Shown here: positions 17,084 to 28,300 of the stretch, piece by piece
Layout: each line of letters opens with the position of its first letter
Numbering within the stretch: the first letter of the stretch is position 1
Source of the DNA: Saprospiraceae bacterium
GTDB taxonomy: Bacteria > Bacteroidota > Bacteroidia > Chitinophagales > Saprospiraceae
Assembly: GCA_016720635.1 (NCBI GenBank)
Contig: JADKKF010000004.1
Span: forward strand, 186,001 to 250,000
Length of the DNA stretch: 64,000 nt
Direction: 5' to 3'
Made by a program: the position numbers and the translations under genes
Notes under the pieces: model-generated
What the model was told of the DNA's origin: nothing
Seen by the model: the letters and a program-made list of their open reading frames with translations, nothing else
Databases searched by the model: none

Positions 17084-17163
17084 TTTTTTAGCGATTATTT
17101 TAGAGCTTGGTTTTCCGCATTGTGATCACCTTCTAAGTTTTTCAAATTAAAAAATTAAACATT

Positions 17164-19569
17164 ATGATTAAGAAATATATATATTTTGTTGTTGCTATCT
17201 TGGTAACAAATGTGAATCTCTACGCACAATTTTCGGTCAAAGGCATCATCAAAGATCAGCAAACAAAGGAAACCATGCCTGGAGTATCCGTTTATATAAG
17301 CGACCTCAAATTAGGGGTCATTTCAGATGAAACAGGCTCCTACGAACTCTCAGACCTAAAGACTGGAAATTATCTCCTTGAAGTCAGTTATTTGGGCTAT
17401 AAATCCAACCTCACACACGTTTTTATTTACAAAGATACGATCATTGATTTCGATTTAAATGTGTCCCACAAAGAGCTCAGAGAAGTCGTCATCACAGGTG
17501 TAAGTCGTACTACTGAAATCAAGCGAAATCCCGTAATTATCAAGTCTTTAGACAAAAATTATCTCAATCAAAGTACCTCATCCAACCTGATTGACGCATT
17601 AAAGGATGTACCTGGAATAAGCCAAATCACCACGGGCGCTTCCATCTCAAAACCAGTAATCCGAGGCTTGGGATACAATAGAGTCATTTCCCTGCTCAAT
17701 GGCATAAAACAAGAAGGACAGCAGTGGGGAGACGAACACGGAATAGAAATTGACGAATATTCCATCGATAAAATTGAGATCATCAAAGGGCCTGGCAGCT
17801 TGATGTATGGCAGCGATGGCATAGCTGGAGTTATCAATTTCCTTTCACCAAAAGCTCCTACAATTGGGCAAATTACCACCCAAATTGCTACCAATTACCA
17901 AACCAACAATAACTTAATTGGCTATTCTATATCCAATGCTGGCAACAAAAATGGGTGGCAATGGCTGGGTCGCTTTAGCAATAAATTTGCTGGAAACTAT
18001 AAAAATTCCACGGATGGAAAAGTTCTAAACAGTGGCTTTAATGAATACAATGGCAATTTATTTCTAGGACTAAACCGTAATTGGGGACATTCACATCTGC
18101 ACATAAATACCTTCAATACTACGATGAATTTGCCCGAAGGTGAAAGGGATTCTCTAGGAAATTTTGTATTTGAAAATGTAAATGGTATGACCGTCTCCGG
18201 CTCCAAAAGTGATTTGTCGGGTTATAAAATTGGTTTTCCACACCAAGGAGTCAACCACCTTAGGATCAGCTCCAATAATTATTTTTTACTAAAAAATGGC
18301 ACGATAAACCTAGACCTTGGTTTTCAAAATAATAAAAGAAAAGAATATGCAAGCATTGCACATCCAGAAGACATAGAGCTATTTTTTAACCTCAACACAT
18401 TCAACTATAATGTCCGTTATAACTTGCGCAAAATCAACGGATGGGAAACATCCTTTGGCATAAGCGGTATGCAGCAAAGTCACACCAACAAGGGAGAAGA
18501 ATACTTGATTCCAGACTACAAACTTTTCGATATAGGTGCCTTTATTTTTACCCAAAAATCCTTTCTTGATAAGTGGACATTCGCAGGTGGCTTGCGTTTT
18601 GATACTAGAAGATTAACAACGGACAAGCTTATTTTGGACAGCCTAGGCAAGACCACTTCAATCGAAAATGCCTCCACTTTTTTGAAATTCAGCCCCATTA
18701 AAGAAACATTTAACGGGATTTCGGGCAGCTTGGGACTTACTTATCAAACCAGCAATATTTCTACCTTAAAACTCAATATTTCCAGGGGTTTCAGGGCGCC
18801 AAATATCTCTGAGCTATCATCGAATGGGAGACACGAAGGTACATTTAGATACGAGCTAGGAAACTCTAAATTAAATCCTGAAATAAGCCATCAGATCGAC
18901 CTCGCCTATTTTATAAATTCAGATCACGTCGTTTTCGAACTAACACCTTTCGTCAACTTTATTTCAAACTATATTTATACCAATAAACTAACGGATAGTT
19001 TGGGCAATGACATCATATTGAATCCTGAGGATCCAGCCCCAGCCTTCGAGTTCACACACGGAAATGCCACACTCTGGGGCGGAGAAATTTACCTTGACGT
19101 CCACCCACATCCATTCGATTGGCTTCATTTTGCCAATTCTTTTTCATTCGTTCAAGCGCAACAAGTCAATGCCTCGGATAGCACTCGATATTTGCCCTTT
19201 ATACCCGCACCCAAATATAAAAGTGAACTGAAACTAGAATTTAATAAGGTGGGAACGACCATTTCTAATGCTTATGTAAAATTTGGACTGGAGCATTTTT
19301 TCACCCAAAATAAAATATACAGCGCATACGGAACTGAAACCAAAACCCCAGGATACACGCTCTTAAGTGTTGGTATTGGGGCCAATTTAAGTGCCTATAA
19401 AAAACCAGATTTCATGAGCATCTTCTTCAATGTAGAAAATCTTGCTGACATCACTTACCAAAGCCATTTAAGTCGACTAAAATATGCACCGATTAACCCA
19501 GCCACAGGTGAATATGGCATATTCAATCAAGGTCGAAATATAAGCTTAAAAATACTGTTGAATATATAA
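17164..19569 (+). CDS. TonB-dependent outer-membrane receptor
   Basis: The 801 residues are intact. Signal peptide (about 1-22, ending LYAQ). A CarboxypepD_reg-like beta domain at about 24-110 (VKGIIKDQQTKETMPGVSVY). A plug domain at about 120-225, with PVIRGLGYNRVISLLNG and IEIIKGPGSLMYGSDGIAGV. A 22-strand barrel follows, ending in an aromatic-poor but family-typical strand (NISLKILLNI). The barrel contains FRAPNISELSSNGRHEG, a common TonB-receptor loop. It imports a ligand across the outer membrane using TonB/ExbBD energy. The neighbouring Cys/His protein and lack of a SusD partner favour a metal or metallophore over a glycan. Confidence 0.9.
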   Translation: MIKKYIYFVVAILVTNVNLYAQFSVKGIIKDQQTKETMPGVSVYISDLKLGVISDETGSYELSDLKTGNYLLEVSYLGYKSNLTHVFIYKDTIIDFDLNVSHKELREVVITGVSRTTEIKRNPVIIKSLDKNYLNQSTSSNLIDALKDVPGISQITTGASISKPVIRGLGYNRVISLLNGIKQEGQQWGDEHGIEIDEYSIDKIEIIKGPGSLMYGSDGIAGVINFLSPKAPTIGQITTQIATNYQTNNNLIGYSISNAGNKNGWQWLGRFSNKFAGNYKNSTDGKVLNSGFNEYNGNLFLGLNRNWGHSHLHINTFNTTMNLPEGERDSLGNFVFENVNGMTVSGSKSDLSGYKIGFPHQGVNHLRISSNNYFLLKNGTINLDLGFQNNKRKEYASIAHPEDIELFFNLNTFNYNVRYNLRKINGWETSFGISGMQQSHTNKGEEYLIPDYKLFDIGAFIFTQKSFLDKWTFAGGLRFDTRRLTTDKLILDSLGKTTSIENASTFLKFSPIKETFNGISGSLGLTYQTSNISTLKLNISRGFRAPNISELSSNGRHEGTFRYELGNSKLNPEISHQIDLAYFINSDHVVFELTPFVNFISNYIYTNKLTDSLGNDIILNPEDPAPAFEFTHGNATLWGGEIYLDVHPHPFDWLHFANSFSFVQAQQVNASDSTRYLPFIPAPKYKSELKLEFNKVGTTISNAYVKFGLEHFFTQNKIYSAYGTETKTPGYTLLSVGIGANLSAYKKPDFMSIFFNVENLADITYQSHLSRLKYAPINPATGEYGIFNQGRNISLKILLNI

Positions 19570-19652
19570 AAAAAAGTATAAAACTAAGCCAAGACCCTAG
19601 CAACTACGCTTGGATCCTAGTATTTATTTTTTAAAAAAAAATATTTCTCAGT

Positions 19653-21323
19653 CTATTTATTGGGCTTTCTTTTAAGGATAAAAACGTAATTTTCATTGGC
19701 TGGCCGCTTGGTTAAAGCGTCTGCGCCCCAATAATATACCGCTGGACCATTGGTCGGCAAATCGCATATACCGACAAGATCGTAGTTGGCAGCTGAGTAC
19801 GTATTGTACCACTCAAATATTTTCTTAGGAGAATTGGGCTTTGGCAACCAAGACATGGCAATATTGGCATAGACCATGTATAGAGGCTTCGCTTGTTCGA
19901 TTTCTGAAATCATCTCCTCTTGCATCCTCAGATTGTAGGGCTGCTCTTCCATCAATCCATAGGTATAAATATGTCCAGAAGCAGACTTTCGATCCGCATA
20001 AAAAGCTATCTGAGGCTCAGATCCAAGGATGGCAATTTTATCCTCTGGCTTGGAATTTTCCTTGATATACTTGGCGATTTCAACGGATTCTACGAATGGA
20101 TTTACCGAGTAAATATTTTTACAAAGTTGAACCGGATTTTTGGTGGAATAATACCCCTTATTGGCTGATGTGATGCTAAAAATTGTAGCAAATCCTATCA
20201 AAAAAGTTAAGGCTAAACGAAGCACTGGCATAGATGTGGCTTTAGAAATAAAATTACCAATAAAATCAACAAAGATACCCGCCCAAAGCGCTACCGCTGG
20301 TAAATAAACGATAAAATAGTGTTGTCTAAAAAAGAAACCTGGCGTAGTAGCCAAGAAAGCAAAAATATAGAATACCACACCAAATATTTTTTGTTTCAAG
20401 GTGTATTTTCCAGCAATCAAGGCTACCAATCCCATGATGCTCATGATGAAAATGGCCTTGTACTCCGTCCAAATCGGCTTGAAGGTCATGGACAATAATT
20501 CTTTGCCCGAATCCCAAGACAAGCCCGTAGCATATTGGCTGGCATATTGAACTGTCCAAAACCAAAATTTATCAAAAATCCCACTCGCCATCATCACCAG
20601 ACAAACAAGGATATATGGCACAAAAACACCTACAGAAAATAGTCCAACGTACTTGGCAATATTTCCCCAATTTCCCTTTTGATTGAGATATTGGAATACT
20701 AAAAACAAAAGGCCAATTCCCAAAATATAATACACCGCCTGTTGCTTCATCAAGAATGAAAGTCCTATGAAAAATCCCGTCATGAATGCATTCAGCATGG
20801 ACGAATGTTCATCGTGCTTAGCGAAAAATACCAGACCGATGACCATGAAAAATACCGCAAATTGGGTCGCATGTGCAGCAAATCCTAACAATCCATATCC
20901 CAAGGACATGATCCCGAAAAATACCGCGGTGATGATACCTGCATCCCTTGAAAATAGCTTGCTGACGGCATAGTAAAGCGCCGTCATCGTACCAAGATTC
21001 ATGATCAATGCACCTAGATGCACCCCATAAAATGTCTTTCCAAATATAGCCATGATGAACGCATACATATAATATATCCCAGGCAACTTCATGTTGTAAG
21101 CTTCCTTATAGGGCACGATTCCATCCAAAATCAATTTGCCAAAATAAGCATACTCCGCCTCGTCTCGCTCAAAAGGCATACCCAACAATTTGCTGCGATA
21201 ATACGTAACAAACAACGCCAAAATTCCAAATGCAACCCAATAGGGCGTCGAGGATAAAGGCTTGACAACAGCAGGTTCTGCGACAGAATGACTTTGAGCT
21301 TTGGTTGTTTTTTTCGTTTTCAC
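19653..21323 (-). CDS. GT39/PMT-like membrane glycosyltransferase
   Basis: The 556 residues contain about twelve hydrophobic segments. The first periplasmic loop contains MPFERDEAEYAYFGKLILDG, the Asp-Glu-type acidic motif of the GT-C fold (ArnT, dolichyl-phosphate-mannose-protein mannosyltransferase, DUF2029 relatives), followed by YNMKLPGIYYMYA. A soluble domain of about 120 residues ends the protein. Such enzymes transfer a sugar from a polyprenyl-phosphate donor to a lipid, glycan or protein acceptor outside the inner membrane. Donor and acceptor are unknown. It is convergent with the TonB receptor gene and monocistronic. Confidence 0.75.
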   Translation of the reverse strand: MKTKKTTKAQSHSVAEPAVVKPLSSTPYWVAFGILALFVTYYRSKLLGMPFERDEAEYAYFGKLILDGIVPYKEAYNMKLPGIYYMYAFIMAIFGKTFYGVHLGALIMNLGTMTALYYAVSKLFSRDAGIITAVFFGIMSLGYGLLGFAAHATQFAVFFMVIGLVFFAKHDEHSSMLNAFMTGFFIGLSFLMKQQAVYYILGIGLLFLVFQYLNQKGNWGNIAKYVGLFSVGVFVPYILVCLVMMASGIFDKFWFWTVQYASQYATGLSWDSGKELLSMTFKPIWTEYKAIFIMSIMGLVALIAGKYTLKQKIFGVVFYIFAFLATTPGFFFRQHYFIVYLPAVALWAGIFVDFIGNFISKATSMPVLRLALTFLIGFATIFSITSANKGYYSTKNPVQLCKNIYSVNPFVESVEIAKYIKENSKPEDKIAILGSEPQIAFYADRKSASGHIYTYGLMEEQPYNLRMQEEMISEIEQAKPLYMVYANIAMSWLPKPNSPKKIFEWYNTYSAANYDLVGICDLPTNGPAVYYWGADALTKRPANENYVFILKRKPNK

Positions 21324-21413
21324 TTGATAAAAATTTTAAAATACAAATCTAATATGTTTTTTAGAATTGTTGATGGAATTATAATAAGAGAAAGGCAGCA
21401 AGACATCAAATGT

Positions 21414-21899
21414 CTAAAAAAGAGTCGAGCCCTCCAAGGCCAGCAGGGCAATCTTTCGCTCTAACCCTCCAGAATAGCCGGTTAGATGTCCATTGGCTCC
21501 AATGACCCTATGACAAGGTATGATGATTGGGATGGGATTCGCACCATTGGCCTTTCCTACCGCTCTGATCGCCAATACATCACCATAAGCGACGGCCAAC
21601 TCCTTGTATGTCCAAGTTTGACCGCATGGTATTTGTTGCAGTATTTTCCAGATTCTTTGTTGAAATATCGTTCCTTGAGGATTCAATGGCAAGTCAAATC
21701 TCTGTATTTTTTTCTGAAAATACTGATCCAATTGATTAGCCGTTTTCTCCAAAATCTCTTCATCCTTAGGGTCATCAATAGAATGTCCCTTATCTTTTGG
21801 TTCCTCCCCCAAAAAGTCCAGTTTGGTAAGAAAACCCTCTGAAACTTCAAGTTGGATCCAGCCAATTGGCGTCGAAAGGTTTCGCCAAGAACTACCCAT
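21414..21899 (-). CDS. ogt: Methylated-DNA--protein-cysteine S-methyltransferase
   Basis: The 161 residues include the alkyl-acceptor motif IPIIIPCHRVIGANG near residue 125 and the winged-helix segment FQQRIWKILQQIPCGQTWTY with AVGKANGANP before it. The protein removes O6-alkyl groups from guanine onto its own Cys in a single-turnover reaction. A short N-terminal domain (1-75) and absence of an AraC-like Ada domain define the Ogt type. Its ATG (21897-21899) overlaps the valS stop codon by eight bases, so translation is coupled to valS. Confidence 0.9.
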   Translation of the reverse strand: MGSSWRNLSTPIGWIQLEVSEGFLTKLDFLGEEPKDKGHSIDDPKDEEILEKTANQLDQYFQKKIQRFDLPLNPQGTIFQQRIWKILQQIPCGQTWTYKELAVAYGDVLAIRAVGKANGANPIPIIIPCHRVIGANGHLTGYSGGLERKIALLALEGSTLF

Positions 21900-24534
21900 T
21901 CAGCTTCGCCAAACTATCGCGCAAAGTATTCAATTTTGATTCTGCATCTGCCATTTTCTTGCGTTCGTTTTCTACGATTTCTGGCTTTGCATTGGCGACA
22001 AATCGCTCATTTCCAAGCTTCGTTTGTACCGATTTCATAAATCCTTCCAAGTATTCCATCTCTTCTTTTATCCTTTGCTTTTCAGCGGCAGCATCTTGGT
22101 CATTCATTTCAAGCGGCACGAAACATTCGTCTTTTTCGATCAAAAAAGAAACCGAACTTGGTGGAGCTGTTTCGACAAATTCTATCGCCGTGAGATTGCC
22201 CAATTTTTTCATTACTTCCAGAAAATCCCCATAATTCTCCTTGGATCCTGTCTTAATCATCAGGCTCAAAGCCTCCTTGGGTGACATCCCTCTTTTACTG
22301 CGAATATTCCGTACTTCTGCTATAATTCCAAAGGCCATCTCTGCCTTGGAGGACAACGCAGTTGCGACTTTTTTCTCATCATATTTTGGATATTCAGCTA
22401 TGATCAAGCTTTCAGCCAATGTTCTTGTACCCAAGGCCTGCCATATTTCTTCCGTGATAAACGGCATGATTGGATGAAGCAACTTAACGATATTCTCTAA
22501 CATTCCAATGGCTTCTTGATAGCTTTTGCGGTCGATAGGGCTGCCATATACTGGCTTTATCATTTCTAGATACCAAGAACAAAAATCATCCCAAATAAAC
22601 TTGTATAGCGTCATCATAGCATCTGACAAGCGGTACTCACTATAATATTTTTCAGTAGTCGCTATGGTAATATGAAGCTTTTCTTGTATCCAATTTGAAG
22701 CGGTAAGATTGAGACTTGGCTGCTCTAGCTGTTCATCTACTTGCCATCCTTTTACCAACCTAAAGGCATTCCAAAGTTTATTGGCAAAATTCCTACCCTG
22801 CTCCACCTGTGATTCATCGAATAGTATATCATTCCCTGCTGGGGAACAAAGCAACATTCCCATCCGCACACCATCGGCTCCGAATTGTTGGATTAGATCC
22901 AACGGATCTGGGCTATTTCCTAGCGATTTGGACATTTTTCTGCCCAGTTTATCTCGAACGATCCCTGTCAAATACACAGTAGAAAATGGTATTTCATGCT
23001 TAAATTCTATCCCTGCCATGATCATACGAGCCACCCAAAAGAATAGAATCTCAGGCGCAGTAACCAAATCCTGCGTCGGATAATAGTATTTTATGTCTGC
23101 ATTGTCTGGATTTTCAAAACCATCAAACACCGATATAGGCCAAAGCCACGAAGAAAACCAAGTATCCATTACGTCTTCGTCTTGTTTGATATCTGCTAAA
23201 GTGATGGCATTTTGCGACTCATTTTGATTAAACAAAGCCAGTGCCTCGACATCGGTTTTCGCCACCACGATGCGACCATCGGTGCTATACCAAGCCGGTA
23301 TCCTTTGTCCCCACCACAATTGTCTAGAGATACACCAATCGTGCACATTTTCCATCCAATGCTTATAGGTATTTTTGAATTTTTCAGGGACCAGTTTCAC
23401 CTTATTTTCTAAGACTACATCCAGTGCAGGCTTTGACATTTTTTCCATATCACAAAACCACTGCATAGACAGTTTGGGTTCTATGACAGCGTCCGTCCTT
23501 TCAGAATATCCCACTTTGTTCTTTATATCCTCTACCTTGACCAACTGCCCCAAAGCCTCCAAATCTTTCACGATACGCTTACGGGCGACGATTCCATCTA
23601 GGTCGTGATAAGGCGTCGTCGGGCTATTTATATGCCCATTGTCAAACAAAATATCGATGGTCTCCAGATTGTGTTTTTGACCGAGCAAATAGTCATTTAC
23701 ATCGTGGGCAGGAGTCACTTTCAAACAACCAGTACCAAATTCTTTGTCCACGTATTCGTCTTGGATGATCGGCACCGTCCTACCAGTGAAAGGAATAATA
23801 CAGCGCTTTCCTACCAAGGATTTGTAGCGAACATCTTCTGGATGAACGCATACAGCCGTGTCTCCCAGCAGGGTCTCAGGCCTCGTCGTTGCGATCACCA
23901 CTTTGCTATTTTCACCTTCTATTTCATAAGCAATAAAATAAAGCTTGGACTGTACTTCTCGGTGGATTACCTCCTCATCTGAAACTGCCGTCATCCCCTT
24001 CGGATCCCAGTTCACCATCCGCACCCCGCGATATATCAGACCTTTGTTATATAGTTGTATGAAGGTATCTATGACCGCATCACTTAGCTTTGGATCCATC
24101 GTGAATTTTGTCCTCCGCCAATCACAACTTGCACCCAGCTTTTTCAATTGCTCCAGGATGATGCCTCCGTATTTTTCCTTCCACTCCCAAGCATGAGCCA
24201 AGAATTCTTCCCTCGAGATCGAAGACTTCTCTATACCCTTTTCCTTGAGCATCGCCACGACCTTTGCCTCCGTAGCGATAGAAGCATGGTCCGTACCTGG
24301 CACCCAGCAGGCATTCTTCCCCTGCATCCTCGCCCGACGTATGAGCACATCTTGGATCGTATTGTTGAGCATATGCCCCATATGCAATACCCCCGTCACA
24401 TTCGGTGGTGGTATGACGATGGTATAGGGCTCTCTGCCATCTGGATTGGAGTCAAAAAACCCATTTTGCATCCAATGCTGATACCATTTTTGTTCTACTT
24501 CTTGGGGAGAAAATTTGGAAGAAATCTCTGTCAT
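21892..24534 (-). CDS. valS: Valyl-tRNA synthetase
   Basis: This class I aminoacyl-tRNA synthetase of 880 residues starts at ATG 24532-24534 (MTEISSKFSPQEVEQKWYQHW). An ATG 66 bases further upstream adds an unconserved leader and is rejected. The HIGH-type motif PPPNVTGVLHMGH is near residue 42, the KMSKS motif GRKMSKSLGN near 530, the editing domain lies between them, and a C-terminal coiled-coil arm covers about 815-880. It charges tRNA-Val with valine and hydrolyses misactivated threonine. It is the first gene of a two-gene operon with ogt. Confidence 0.95.
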   Translation of the reverse strand: MTEISSKFSPQEVEQKWYQHWMQNGFFDSNPDGREPYTIVIPPPNVTGVLHMGHMLNNTIQDVLIRRARMQGKNACWVPGTDHASIATEAKVVAMLKEKGIEKSSISREEFLAHAWEWKEKYGGIILEQLKKLGASCDWRRTKFTMDPKLSDAVIDTFIQLYNKGLIYRGVRMVNWDPKGMTAVSDEEVIHREVQSKLYFIAYEIEGENSKVVIATTRPETLLGDTAVCVHPEDVRYKSLVGKRCIIPFTGRTVPIIQDEYVDKEFGTGCLKVTPAHDVNDYLLGQKHNLETIDILFDNGHINSPTTPYHDLDGIVARKRIVKDLEALGQLVKVEDIKNKVGYSERTDAVIEPKLSMQWFCDMEKMSKPALDVVLENKVKLVPEKFKNTYKHWMENVHDWCISRQLWWGQRIPAWYSTDGRIVVAKTDVEALALFNQNESQNAITLADIKQDEDVMDTWFSSWLWPISVFDGFENPDNADIKYYYPTQDLVTAPEILFFWVARMIMAGIEFKHEIPFSTVYLTGIVRDKLGRKMSKSLGNSPDPLDLIQQFGADGVRMGMLLCSPAGNDILFDESQVEQGRNFANKLWNAFRLVKGWQVDEQLEQPSLNLTASNWIQEKLHITIATTEKYYSEYRLSDAMMTLYKFIWDDFCSWYLEMIKPVYGSPIDRKSYQEAIGMLENIVKLLHPIMPFITEEIWQALGTRTLAESLIIAEYPKYDEKKVATALSSKAEMAFGIIAEVRNIRSKRGMSPKEALSLMIKTGSKENYGDFLEVMKKLGNLTAIEFVETAPPSSVSFLIEKDECFVPLEMNDQDAAAEKQRIKEEMEYLEGFMKSVQTKLGNERFVANAKPEIVENERKKMADAESKLNTLRDSLAKLNG

Positions 24535-24646
24535 AATCGTTCTAATATTCAAAATGTGCCGCAAAGGTATGAAAAAAAGCCAACCCAAAGGCTTGGTCAC
24601 CGCTAAACTTGTTCAGAAGATTGATTGAAGATCAGATTGCTAAAAG

Positions 24647-24730
24647 TACCCGAGGCGGGACTTGAACCCGCACATCTTTTGAGGATACAGGATTTTAAGT
24701 CCTGCGTGTCTACCATTTCACCACTCGGGC
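24647..24730 (-). tRNA. tRNA-Leu (TAA anticodon)
   Basis: The minus strand reads GCCCGAGTGGTGAAATGG and onward. The anticodon stem CAGGA/TCCTG encloses CTTAAAA (anticodon TAA). A long variable arm (type II tRNA) and T arm GCGGGTTCAAGTCCCGC follow. The acceptor stem closes with CTCGGGT plus discriminator A. CCA is not encoded. It lies 33 bases downstream of tRNA-Gly. Confidence 0.93.
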
Positions 24731-24731
24731 G

Positions 24732-24753
24732 AAAAAAAACCCTCGTAAGAGGG
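24732..24753 (-). terminator. Intrinsic terminator between tRNA-Gly and tRNA-Leu
   Basis: On the minus strand CCCTC-TTAC-GAGGG is followed by eight T residues, ending two bases before tRNA-Leu begins. It would terminate transcripts leaving tRNA-Gly. Confidence 0.75.
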
Positions 24754-24763
24754 CTCATTTCTG

Positions 24764-24836
<73 letters not shown>

Positions 24837-24944
24837 GTTTGGGACTGCAAATATAAAGCAGCTACCTACAATTTTCCAATTTTTTTTGCGATTATTTTGA
24901 TTTTTTTTTCATTTCAAAGGGTACAATGTACTTTAAAGGATTTG

Positions 24945-25036
24945 GGCGTCTCCCTCGACTCGTCGAGGGCCGCGCTCTGCGCCGCTTCGGTCCTACGGAC
25001 TCTCGTCATCGACGAGACGGCTCCGATCGCTGACGC
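24945..25036 (-). repeat. Hairpin-rich intergenic repeat, copy 6 (short form)
   Basis: On the minus strand this copy starts GCGTCAGCGATCGGAGCCG. A GTCTCGTC-GAT-GACGAGA hairpin, the core GGACCGAAGCGGCGC, and a CCCTCGAC/GTCGAGGG-type terminal hairpin then AGACGCCC follow. It is the shortest family member (92 bases). The rest of the gap to 25320 shows nothing recognisable. Confidence 0.75.
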
Positions 25037-25320
25037 ATGGGCGTGGTATTGGGCTAGAGGAGTGGGATGGTTTTAAGGGATAGTTGTGAATATCCAATTG
25101 CACAAAGGGCTTAGAGTTTCCATACAATTCATTTTGCCCCCAAGAAGTTTACACTCTTTATTATCCTCGTCTGAATACAAATACAATCAAATATTATCAA
25201 AACATGTTACTTTAATTTAAAATATTGCTTACACCTTAAAATTGGCTTATTTAGTTAAAGGGTAAGTCTATTTTATTTGTAATTTCATGCATAAATGTTT
25301 TGTTTCTACCGAAGCAAACA

Positions 25321-28300
25321 TTATTTTAAATTGTTATAAGAATTGCATCCTTCTGCAAAATTTAGTTCACAGGCTTTTTTAAAATCTGATCTTGCACCTT
25401 CTTTATTCCCTAAATCAAACTTTGCTTTGCCCCTCAAGTAATAGATATCAGCATCTTTTAGGTCAATCGCTATTGCTTTGTCACAATCCAAAATAGACCC
25501 TTCCTTATTCCCAAATTTATATTTTGCTAATCCTCTGGCATAATATGCATTTTGAACTTTGGGGTTTAGTGTTATGGTGGTGGTATAGTCCTCTATCGCA
25601 CCTTGATAGTCCTTCAAATCATATTTTGCTAATCCTCTGGCATAATATGCATTTTGATCTTTGGGGTTTATTGTTATGGTGGTGGTATAATCTTCTATTG
25701 CACCTTTATAATCAACCAAGCTATATTTTGCATTCCCTCTTTTGTCATAATAATTAGAATTATTCGGGTCAATTGATATGGCTTTAGTAAAATCCTCAAT
25801 TGCACCTTTATAATCGTTTAAGCTATATTTTGCATTCCCTCTATTGTTATAGTAATCAGAATTATTCGGGTCAATGGATACGGCTTGGGTATAATCTTCT
25901 ATTGCACCTTTATAATCGGTTAAACTATATTTTGCATAGCCTCTATTGTTATAATAATTAGAATTATTCGGGTCAATGGATACGGCTTGGGTAAAATCTT
26001 CTATTGCACCTTTATAATCGGTTAAACTATATTTAGCATTCCCTCTATTGTTATAGTAATCAGAATTATTCGGGTCAATGGATACGGCTTGGGTATAATC
26101 CTCTATTGCACCTTTATAATCCTTTAATTCAGATTTTGCATCTCCTCTTAAATTATAATAATAAGCCTTTTTCGGATCTATGGATATTGCTTTGGTATAA
26201 TCCTCTATTGCACCTTTGTAATCGGCTAAACTATATTTTGCATTCCCTCTATTTTCATAATAATCAGAATTACTTGGGTCAATTGATATGGCTTTGGTAT
26301 AATCTTCTATTGCATCTTTGTAATCGAGTAAACTATATTTTGCATTGCCTCTACTGTCATAGTAATTAGAATTATTCGGGTCAATTGATAGGGCTTTAGT
26401 AAAATCCTCAATTGCACCTTTATATTCCTTTAAATCAGAGTTTACATATCCTCTTCCCATATAAGAATCAGCGTAATTAGGGTTAATGGTTATAGCCTTG
26501 GTATAATCATTAATTGCACCTTGATTATCATTTAACATAAATTTTGTAACTCCTCTGAAATAATAGAAATATGCATCATTCGGGTCAATAGCTATAGCTT
26601 GAGTATAATCCTCTATTGCACCTTGATATTCCTTTAATTCAGATTTTGCATCTCCTCTTAAATTATAATAATAAGCCTTTTTCGGATCTATGGATATTGC
26701 TTTGGTATAATCCTCTATTGCACCTTGATATTCCTTTAATTCAGATTTTGCATCTCCTCTTCCCTGATAAGCATAAGCGTCATTCGGGTCAATAGCTATA
26801 GCTTGAGTAAAATCCTCTTTTGCACCTTGATAATCCTTTAATTTAGATTTTGCATCTCCTCTTCCCTGATAAGCATAAGCGTCATTCGGGTCAATTGATA
26901 AGGCATTAGCATAATCTTCTATTGCACCTTTGTAATCGGCTAAACTATATTTTGTATGGCCTCTATTCATATAAGTATTAGCATCATTTGCATCTATAGC
27001 TATAGCTTGTGTAAAATCCTCAAATGCACCTTGATAATCTTTTAACAGAAATTTTACCTTGCCCCTGTTATCGTAGTAATTAGCACAAGTTGGTTTTAAA
27101 ATTATTGCCTTGGTGAAATCCTCAATTGCACTTTGGTAGTCCTTTAAATTATATTTTGCATGACCTCTATTCATATAGGTATTAGCATCACTTGCATCTA
27201 TGGCTATAGCTTGTGTAAAATCCTCAATTGCACCTTGATAATCCCTTGTATTAGATTTTACATATCCTCTACTTATATAAGCATTTGGATCATTTGGTTT
27301 TGTGCTTATGACCCTAGTAAAATCCTCAATTGCACCTTGATAATCCTTTAATTCAGATTTCGCTCTACCTCTTTGGAAATAAGCTTCAATATAATTTGGG
27401 TCAGTTGAAATAGCCTGATTGTAATAAACTATTGCCAAATTATAATCTTTTTTTAAATTTGCTTCAGCAACGCCCTTATACACAATATTTTCAGCAGAAA
27501 TACTCGTTTTGGAAGCCTTTGCTAGTTCTTTGCTGTCTTCCATCAATGCTCTATTATAAAGTTTGGTATAGCGTTTGTTAATTTCTGAGGCAGCGCCCTC
27601 TATCATATCCTCACTGGCACCTTCGTCATCCCCTAATTTCTTTTTTGCTTTTGATCTATTGATGTAAGCTTCACCATACTGCGGATCGATTGCAATAGCT
27701 TGGTTATAATACAATATAGCTAAATCGTAATTTGAATTTTCTAATGCAATATTGCCTTTATAAAAATAATCTTCGACTGAGTTACTCATTTTTGCGACAG
27801 AAACAACCGTATTACTCTGACTATTACTAGCATTGTTGAAACCTTTTGCTATAGCTAATAATCGCTTATTAAGTGATGGGTGGCTCATGTATGTATCATC
27901 GTCATTCGTGCACAATAGCCTAATGCTTTGTTGTGCCTGTGAAAGCGATGCTCCTAATTTTTTTAAAATAAAACCACTAAATTCATCGGCTTCCAACTCC
28001 TGTTGTCGTTGGCTGGCCAAGCCTTCGAATTCTTTTAGCGTGTGCCCACTTAAATGATGTCCAATTTCATGAGCCAAAATACTTATCTTAGACCAATCTG
28101 TACTATTGTCAGCTATGGCTTGCATGAACTCCCTATCGTAAAGAATATAACGTTTACCATTCTCTCCTGTTATTGCTATGGCATTTGACATATTTGGACA
28201 TTCCAACAAAATAAAGTGCGCAGGCAATCCTAATGGCTTTAAAATACTGTTAACTGCCCTAATTACTTGGGCATCAGTAGAGTATTTTAAGTTCTTTACA

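Noticed and set aside
24535..24600. Upstream ATG for valS
   Set aside because: The 22 extra residues are not part of the ValRS N-terminus; the conserved start is MTEISSKFSPQ.
24945..25036. CRISPR-like array
   Set aside because: The hairpin repeats are dispersed over 45 kb and not regularly spaced; no spacers and no cas genes.
25524..27351. Plus-strand frames with Leu/His/Trp-rich repeats
   Set aside because: They lie opposite the TPR array and mirror its repeat; no start or family features.
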